DNA of 64,000 nt. Origin: Bradyrhizobium sp. SSBR45G. Its GTDB lineage: Bacteria; Pseudomonadota; Alphaproteobacteria; Rhizobiales; Xanthobacteraceae. Shown here one piece after another: positions 59,639-64,000 of this stretch. A program made the position numbers and the translations under genes. Every line of letters starts with the position of its first letter. Within the stretch, counting starts at the first letter, position 1. Below the pieces are notes generated by a model, which saw only the letters and a list, made by a program, of their open reading frames with translations, had not been told where the DNA came from and ran no database searches. The DNA is taken from the NCBI RefSeq assembly GCF_030159255.1, contig NZ_BSCT01000006.1:248001-312000 (forward strand). Reading direction: 5' to 3'.

Positions 59639-60565
59639 TCATTCCCATTCCATTTCCGAGAATGCCGCGGTGGCGTTGCGCGCATTGTAGTCCTCGAACA
59701 GCTCCCACTTCCCGCGTTCCGACCCGGCGGCGCCCGACGCATCCGCAATCGGCTTGCCCGCCTTGATCAGCCCGCGAACGTCCTGAGCCAACGTATCGAG
59801 GTAGCGGCGCTCGTCCGTGAGCGCCAGGGGCCACGGGCTGACGGGCCCATGGCCCGGCACGACTCGATCGGCCTGGATCGCCGCGAGAGACCCGAGGTCT
59901 GCGATCCAGCCGCGCAGGCTGCCATCCATCACGGGGACGTGACGCAGGAAGACGAGATCCCCGGCAAACAGGGTCCGGCTCTGCTCGTCAAAGACGGTCA
60001 GGTCGCAGTCGCTGTGCGCGGTGGTCCAGGACTTCAGGGTGAGCGTGCGGCCGCCGAGATCGAGCGACATCTGATCCTCGACGACGATCGACGGCGGGAC
60101 CAGACGGACCTCGTCGATCAGCTCGGCACCCATCAGCCGGCGGAACGCGTCGATATAGTGCGGCCCGCGCACGGCCAGCGCCCGTGGCAGGTTCTTGGCG
60201 CCCACGAACTGCGTGCCGTCAGCCTGGAAGGCGGCATTGCCGAATACATGGTCGGGATGGGCATGGGTGTTGATGACGTAGCGGATCGGCTTGGCGGTCT
60301 GGGCGCGGATCGCAGTGAGCAGGGCGCGTCCCTCGCGGACGCTGCCGCCGGTATCGATCACGGCGACTGCTTCGCCGCCGATGATGAAGCCGACATTCGC
60401 GATGGCCCCTTCGTTCTCGGAGGTCATCAGCGCCGTCTGGCCGACATGGACGAATACGCCGGGTGCGGTCTCACGGACCTCGAGTTCCCGCACCTCGGCA
60501 TGAGCCGCGCTGCCGAGCCCGAATGCCCCCCATGCCACCATGACAATGATCAGCTCTCTCACCAT
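59639..60565 (-). CDS. Quinoprotein relay system zinc metallohydrolase (SoxH-related, MBL fold)
   Basis: This 308-residue protein has a signal peptide ([20 protein letters not shown]) and a metallo-beta-lactamase fold with the zinc motif H101-A-H103-P-D105-H106 ([13 protein letters not shown]). Further ligands lie in [13 protein letters not shown] and VVPGHGPVS. SoxH-related hydrolases of this kind occur with PQQ dehydrogenases and SoxYZ-like carriers, where they may release a group from the carrier thiol. It lies 56 bases upstream of the SoxYZ-like gene, and the pair diverges from the PQQ-associated binding-protein gene. Confidence 0.88.
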   Translation of the reverse strand: MVRELIIVMVAWGAFGLGSAAHAEVRELEVRETAPGVFVHVGQTALMTSENEGAIANVGFIIGGEAVAVIDTGGSVREGRALLTAIRAQTAKPIRYVINTHAHPDHVFGNAAFQADGTQFVGAKNLPRALAVRGPHYIDAFRRLMGAELIDEVRLVPPSIVVEDQMSLDLGGRTLTLKSWTTAHSDCDLTVFDEQSRTLFAGDLVFLRHVPVMDGSLRGWIADLGSLAAIQADRVVPGHGPVSPWPLALTDERRYLDTLAQDVRGLIKAGKPIADASGAAGSERGKWELFEDYNARNATAAFSEMEWE

Positions 60566-60726
60566 CGCTTTGCCTTGCTCGCGTGAGACGTGTGCTCCCC
60601 GCCGCGAGCGCTGCGGTGCAGCACGCAGTCAACACTTCGCGATGTCCGCAGCTGTTGCGCCCGCGAGGCCGGCGGCCTAGCATTTTCAAAAATAGCTCGA
60701 TGCGCTCCATAGGGATGGAAATACGA

Positions 60727-61602
60727 ATGACGAAGCGTCTCAGTCTTGTCTGCTCGCTGGCCTTGGCCGCGGGGATCACTCTGCTTGGATCGGCCGCGTC
60801 TTTCGCGCAAAGCAATGATGGTCTGGATCTGTCGATCGAGCTCGTCGATCCCAAGGTGCTCAGGGTCTGCGCCGACCCGCGCAACCTGCCGTTCTCGAAC
60901 GAGAAGGGCGAGGGGTTCGAGAACAAGCTCGCGGAGTTCCTGGCGGACAAGCTGCAGAAGAAGGTCGACTACACGTTCTTTCCGCAGGCGACGGGATTCG
61001 TCCGCATGACGCTCGGCTCGCACCGCTGCGACGTCATCATGGGCTTCCCGCAAGGCGATGATCTGGTGCAGAGCACCAGTCCCTATTACCGGACGGCCTA
61101 TGCGATCGTGACCAAGCCGGGCTCCGATCTCGCCGACGTCACGACGCTGGAGGACGCCAAGCTCAAGGGCAAGCATATCGGCATCGTGGCGGGCACGCCG
61201 CCGGCCACCAACATGGCGCTGGCCGGCTTGATGACCACGGCGAAGCCCTATCCGCTGATGATCGACACGCGCGTCGATTCCTCCGCCGAAGCCATGATCA
61301 ACGACCTGAAATCCGGCGAGATCGATGCCGGCGTGCTGTGGGGCCCGATGGCCGGCTACTACGCCAAGCAGGCGAGCCCGCAGCTGCACGTGACGCCGCT
61401 GGTGAAGGAGACCTCCGGACCGAAGCTGATTTATCGCATCGCCATGGGGGTGCGCGGGGCTGACCAGAACTGGCGGCGTCAGCTCAACAAGCTGATCCAG
61501 GAGAACCAGGGCGAGATCAACAAGATCCTGCTCGACTTCGGGGTGCCGCTGCTGGACGAGGGCAATCATCTGATCACCGCCGAGGCTGCCGCGAAGCCAT
61601 GA
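60727..61602 (+). CDS. Quinoprotein dehydrogenase-associated substrate-binding protein
   Basis: This 291-residue protein has a signal peptide (LSLVCSLALAAGITLLGSAA) and a family-3 solute-binding fold: KVLRVCADPRNLPFSNEKGE-GFENKLAEFLADKL, TLGSHRCDVIMGFPQGDDLV and GEIDAGVLWGPMAGYYAKQ. The VCADPRNLPFSN opening is the mark of the PQQ-associated subgroup related to MoxJ. ATG 60727 is used; ATG 60715 is possible. It overlaps the CXXCW-type gene by ATGA. It probably assists a PQQ enzyme rather than acting in classical import. Confidence 0.9.
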   Translation: MTKRLSLVCSLALAAGITLLGSAASFAQSNDGLDLSIELVDPKVLRVCADPRNLPFSNEKGEGFENKLAEFLADKLQKKVDYTFFPQATGFVRMTLGSHRCDVIMGFPQGDDLVQSTSPYYRTAYAIVTKPGSDLADVTTLEDAKLKGKHIGIVAGTPPATNMALAGLMTTAKPYPLMIDTRVDSSAEAMINDLKSGEIDAGVLWGPMAGYYAKQASPQLHVTPLVKETSGPKLIYRIAMGVRGADQNWRRQLNKLIQENQGEINKILLDFGVPLLDEGNHLITAEAAAKP

Positions 61603-62162
61603 TCGTCCGGCTCACCGCTGCGGTGTTGGCAGCCACGCTGCTGCTCGCCGCGGTGGCAGCGCGGGCCGACGATCTCGTTGCGGAGCCGGACAACTATCGC
61701 ACCGAGACCTATCGCGCGCCGGTGCCGACGACCCTGGCCGGCGCGCGCGTGCTGTCCACGCCGGAGACCGAGGCGATCTGGCGCGCGAAGTCCGCGGCCT
61801 TCATCGACGTCCTGCCGCGGCCGCCCAAGCCGAAGAGCCTGCCAGCCGGGACCGTCTGGCGCGAGCAGCCGCGCCTGGACATTCCCGGCAGCGTCTGGCT
61901 GCCCGACACCGGCTATGGCGTGCTGGCGGCGGCGACGGAGGATTATCTTAAGCGCGGGCTCGTCCAGGCGTCGGGCGGTGATTTCGGCCGACTGCTCGTG
62001 TTCTATTGCCTCGAAGACTGCTGGATGTCGTGGAACGCCGCCAAGCGCGCGCTGACCTACGGCTATCGCAACGTCGCCTGGTATCCCGACGGCACTGACG
62101 GTTGGGCGCGCGCCGACCTCCCACTGCAACAGACGCAGCCGGAGCCGCGGCCGGAGGAGTGA
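61599..62162 (+). CDS. PQQ-dependent catabolism-associated CXXCW-type protein (rhodanese-like)
   Basis: This 187-residue protein has a signal peptide (LTAAVLAATLLLAAVAARA). The mature part has a rhodanese-like fold with a reactive-looking loop FYCLEDCWMSWNAAKRA: C137, C141 and W142. As written here the spacing is C-x3-C-W, in the segment that gave the family its CXXCW name. The Cys pair could carry persulfide or undergo thiol exchange in the periplasm, linking to the SoxYZ-like carrier and metallohydrolase nearby. It is co-translated with the preceding binding protein. Confidence 0.88.
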   Translation: MIVRLTAAVLAATLLLAAVAARADDLVAEPDNYRTETYRAPVPTTLAGARVLSTPETEAIWRAKSAAFIDVLPRPPKPKSLPAGTVWREQPRLDIPGSVWLPDTGYGVLAAATEDYLKRGLVQASGGDFGRLLVFYCLEDCWMSWNAAKRALTYGYRNVAWYPDGTDGWARADLPLQQTQPEPRPEE

Positions 62163-62207
62163 GCGCATAGTTCGGTCGCCACAGACTCCGCGGCCAATTG
62201 TTTTGCT

Positions 62208-62328
62208 CGTCATGCGCGGGCTTGACCCGCGCATCCACGTCTTGCCGCGCGGCACGACGTGGATGGCCGGGCCTTCGCCGCGCCAAAGCGGCTTCGGCCG
62301 CGCAGGCGGGACAAGCCCGGCCATGACG
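62208..62328. repeat. Long variant of the CGTCATG...CATGACG palindromic repeat
   Basis: It has the ends CGTCATG and CATGACG and the inner ATCCACGT / ACGTGGAT of the element at 40012-40099. The right arm carries about 36 extra GC-rich bases between GATGGCCGGG and GGACAAGCCCGGCC. It lies between convergent genes. Confidence 0.65.
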
Positions 62329-62392
62329 ATGTGGAGGCGGTGGTGCGCTCGCTCGACATCATGGTCTGATCTGACGAGCATCATGCTGCCAG

Positions 62393-63004
62393 CTACTCCA
62401 TGTCCTGCTGGATCTCGCGGGCCAGCGCGAACAGGCGCTGGTCGATGGCGGTCGGGACCTCGCAGACGAACTTCATCACGCGGCGGCGGTCTTCGAAGAT
62501 GCGCGTCTCCCAGTTGAGCTGATTGCTCAGCTCCTCGATCTTGGCTTCCTCCCGCGTGGCGCCGCTCTGCATCTCCTGCAGCTTGATCGTGTCGCCGCGC
62601 ACCTTGTCCACGGCCTCGCGTTGCTTGCGCATCACGCGCTCGAGGCCGTTCATCACCGACGTCCGCTGCGCATTGAGCGTGTCGAACAGGCCGGCGAACA
62701 GCAGCTTGCCCTTGCGGGTCTTCTCGTCGGCCGTGCCGGTGAGGAAATCGGCGACGTCCTTCTGCGCCTCCTCGAGCGGGATCCGGCGTGCGGCAAGCCG
62801 GGTGACCAGTGCCGACACCTTGGCATCGTCCTTCCAGCTCGCGCCGACGTCGTCGATCGGCGGCCCGGCCCACACGGCCGCGATCGAGATCTCCGGCACC
62901 TTGGCCTGCGGGCAGGGCCAGTCCGGATAGCGCGGATCGGCCGCGAGCGCGGCGTTTGCGGACGCTGCCACGGCGATGGCTGCCAATGTCGATCTCAACC
63001 TCAT
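62393..63004 (-). CDS. Secreted helical protein encoded after the Ped-type ABC exporter
   Basis: This 203-residue protein has a signal peptide (STLAAIAVAASANAALAAD) and a mature part beginning PRYPDWPCPQAKVPEISIAA-VWAGPPID, then a long helical, Lys/Arg/Glu-rich region (RMRKQREAVDKVRGDTIKL) likely to form a coiled coil. It starts inside the permease stop codon (ATGA), so it is co-translated with it. I know of no function. It may be a periplasmic partner of the exporter. Confidence 0.78.
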   Translation of the reverse strand: MRLRSTLAAIAVAASANAALAADPRYPDWPCPQAKVPEISIAAVWAGPPIDDVGASWKDDAKVSALVTRLAARRIPLEEAQKDVADFLTGTADEKTRKGKLLFAGLFDTLNAQRTSVMNGLERVMRKQREAVDKVRGDTIKLQEMQSGATREEAKIEELSNQLNWETRIFEDRRRVMKFVCEVPTAIDQRLFALAREIQQDME

Positions 63005-63855
63005 GCCTCGCCTCCCGGACCACGCCTGACGAACCCGCGCGACGGATCGTAGGCGAGGATCGCGCCGATCATGAACACTGCGGTGCAGCCGCCGACCACG
63101 GCCAGCGACACCCAGTTCAACTTGCCATACAGCGCAAACCGGATGAGTTCGACTGCATGCGTGAAAGGATTGGCTTCGCAGAGAAAGGCGAGCCAGGGGC
63201 TGCCTTCCTCGACGTGCCAGAGCGGGTAGAGCGCCGAGGAGGCAAAGAACATCGGGAAGATCACGAAGTTCATGACGCCTGCGAAATTCTCGAGCTGCTT
63301 GATGCCGGAGGAGATCAGCATGCCCAACGCGCCGAGCATCAGGCCGGCCAGGATCAGCGCCGGCAGCACCGTGAGATAACCCATCGGCGGCGGCGTGATG
63401 TCCCAGAACCAGGCGATCGCCAGGAACGCATAGACCTGCAGCACCGACACTGCGGTGCCGGCGAGCAGCTTGCAGAACAGGAGATAGCCGCGCGGCAGCG
63501 GGCTCACCAGCAAGGTGCGCATGTTGCCCATCTCGCGGTCGTAGACCATCGACAGCGACGACTGCATGCCGTTGAACAGCTGGATCATCGCCATCAGGCC
63601 GGGCGCGATATAGACCTCGTAGAGGATGTAGGTCTCGTAGGGCGGGATGATCGAGATGCCCAGCACCTGGCGGAAGCCGGCGGCGAAGATGAACAGCCAG
63701 ACCAGCGGGCGCACCAGCGCCGAGACAAAACGCTCGCGCTGATGCAGGAAGCGCAGCGCCTCGCGCCAGACGATGCCGGTGAGACAGGTGATGTACTCGC
63801 CGGCCGTGAAGCCGCTGCGCGCCGGTGGGGGGGCATGGACGGGGGTGACGGTCAT
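63001..63855 (-). CDS. PQQ-dependent catabolism-associated ABC-2 permease (PedC-like)
   Basis: This 284-residue membrane protein has the ABC-2 exporter permease form: an amphipathic N-terminal helix (EALRFLHQRERFVSALVRPL), six hydrophobic segments, and the loop MQSSLSMVYDREMGNMRTLL-VSPLPRGYLL that contacts the ATPase. PedC-like permeases occur beside quinoprotein ethanol dehydrogenases in Pseudomonas and others, where the exported substance is unknown. Its start overlaps the ATPase stop and its stop overlaps the next gene by four bases. Confidence 0.88.
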   Translation of the reverse strand: MTVTPVHAPPPARSGFTAGEYITCLTGIVWREALRFLHQRERFVSALVRPLVWLFIFAAGFRQVLGISIIPPYETYILYEVYIAPGLMAMIQLFNGMQSSLSMVYDREMGNMRTLLVSPLPRGYLLFCKLLAGTAVSVLQVYAFLAIAWFWDITPPPMGYLTVLPALILAGLMLGALGMLISSGIKQLENFAGVMNFVIFPMFFASSALYPLWHVEEGSPWLAFLCEANPFTHAVELIRFALYGKLNWVSLAVVGGCTAVFMIGAILAYDPSRGFVRRGPGGEA

Positions 63856-64000
63856 GCGTCCGAACTCCGTGCAGGACCGGCACTGGATGGGCTCGCCTGT
63901 GTCGTCAGCCGCGCGAAGGCCGCGTTGACGTCGGAGGCGCCGGCCTCGGCGATCACTTGAGGAACCAGTCCGCGCGCCAGTACGCGGCCCTGGTGGAGCA
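63852..64000 (-). CDS. ABC exporter ATPase (PedA-like), C-terminal fragment
   Basis: Only the last 48 residues are in the window; the gene continues past the right edge. The readable end is HQGRVLARGLVPQVIAEAGA, then SDVNAAFARLTTQ, as in ABC-2-type exporter ATPases whose C-terminus follows the switch region. Its stop (63852-63854) overlaps the PedC-like permease start by ATGA, so it is the ATPase of that exporter. Walker motifs lie outside the window. Confidence 0.75.
   Translation of the reverse strand, partial: LHQGRVLARGLVPQVIAEAGASDVNAAFARLTTQASPSSAGPARSSDA

Overview
The window is chromosomal DNA from a GC-rich alphaproteobacterium, most likely a Bradyrhizobium or a close relative. This is inferred from the strong G/C third-position bias, the gene families present, ATGA-coupled operons, and the dispersed palindromic repeats between genes. 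No rRNA, tRNA, CRISPR array or intact insertion sequence was seen.

1-14.4 kb, carbon storage and lipid chemistry. After the 3' end of a quinone-oxidoreductase-like gene come a wax ester/triacylglycerol synthase (WS/DGAT), an epoxide-hydrolase-like enzyme, a self-sufficient CYP102 (P450-reductase fusion), a class III-type PHA synthase with a very short PhaE-like partner, a GNAT acetyltransferase, a phasin behind a perfect 26-bp palindrome, a DUF445 membrane protein, a lipase-like hydrolase and a DUF892 ferritin-like protein. The stretch 12.1-13.7 kb is decayed and holds the wreck of an M20 peptidase gene.

14.5-31.1 kb, a divergent catabolic regulon. A HutC-type GntR regulator and a leucine/amide-type ABC importer (livKHMGF) are transcribed with an isocitrate-lyase/PEP-mutase-family lyase, HyuB, HyuA, an isochorismatase-fold hydrolase lacking the usual Cys, and an FAD oxidoreductase. 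Divergent from these are an Old Yellow Enzyme/dienoyl-CoA-reductase-like flavoprotein and LeuC/LeuD-type hydratase subunits. Together they suggest ring opening, hydration and retro-aldol cleavage of an unknown substrate, possibly an alkylmaleate or cyclic imide.

31.2-44.7 kb, mixed accessory metabolism. A NitT/TauT-type ABC importer with its own FadR-type GntR regulator diverges from a fumarylacetoacetase-family hydrolase and a KynB-like cyclase. Then come a SOUL protein, a repeat-rich gene-poor kilobase, a Tat-exported fumarylacetoacetase-like protein, an acetamidase/formamidase, an orphan IS3-type helix-turn-helix protein, and a Tat-exported isoquinoline-1-oxidoreductase-type molybdoenzyme (iorAB-like).

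45.1-64 kb, a PQQ (probably lanthanide) dependent alcohol-oxidation island. xoxF-xoxG-adhI-gfa forms a methanol-to-formate route ending in a strong terminator. A divergent AraC regulator separates it from a second PQQ alcohol dehydrogenase with its cytochrome c and a MoxJ-like binding protein. Both dehydrogenases carry the Asp-x-Asp signature of lanthanide enzymes. An orphan pqqA with its own terminator follows, without pqqB-E. The island continues with an ABC importer, small secreted proteins, a SoxYZ-like carrier, a PQQ-associated metallohydrolase, a PQQ-associated binding protein, a Cys-rich CXXCW-type protein, and the start of a Ped-type ABC exporter that runs off the right edge.
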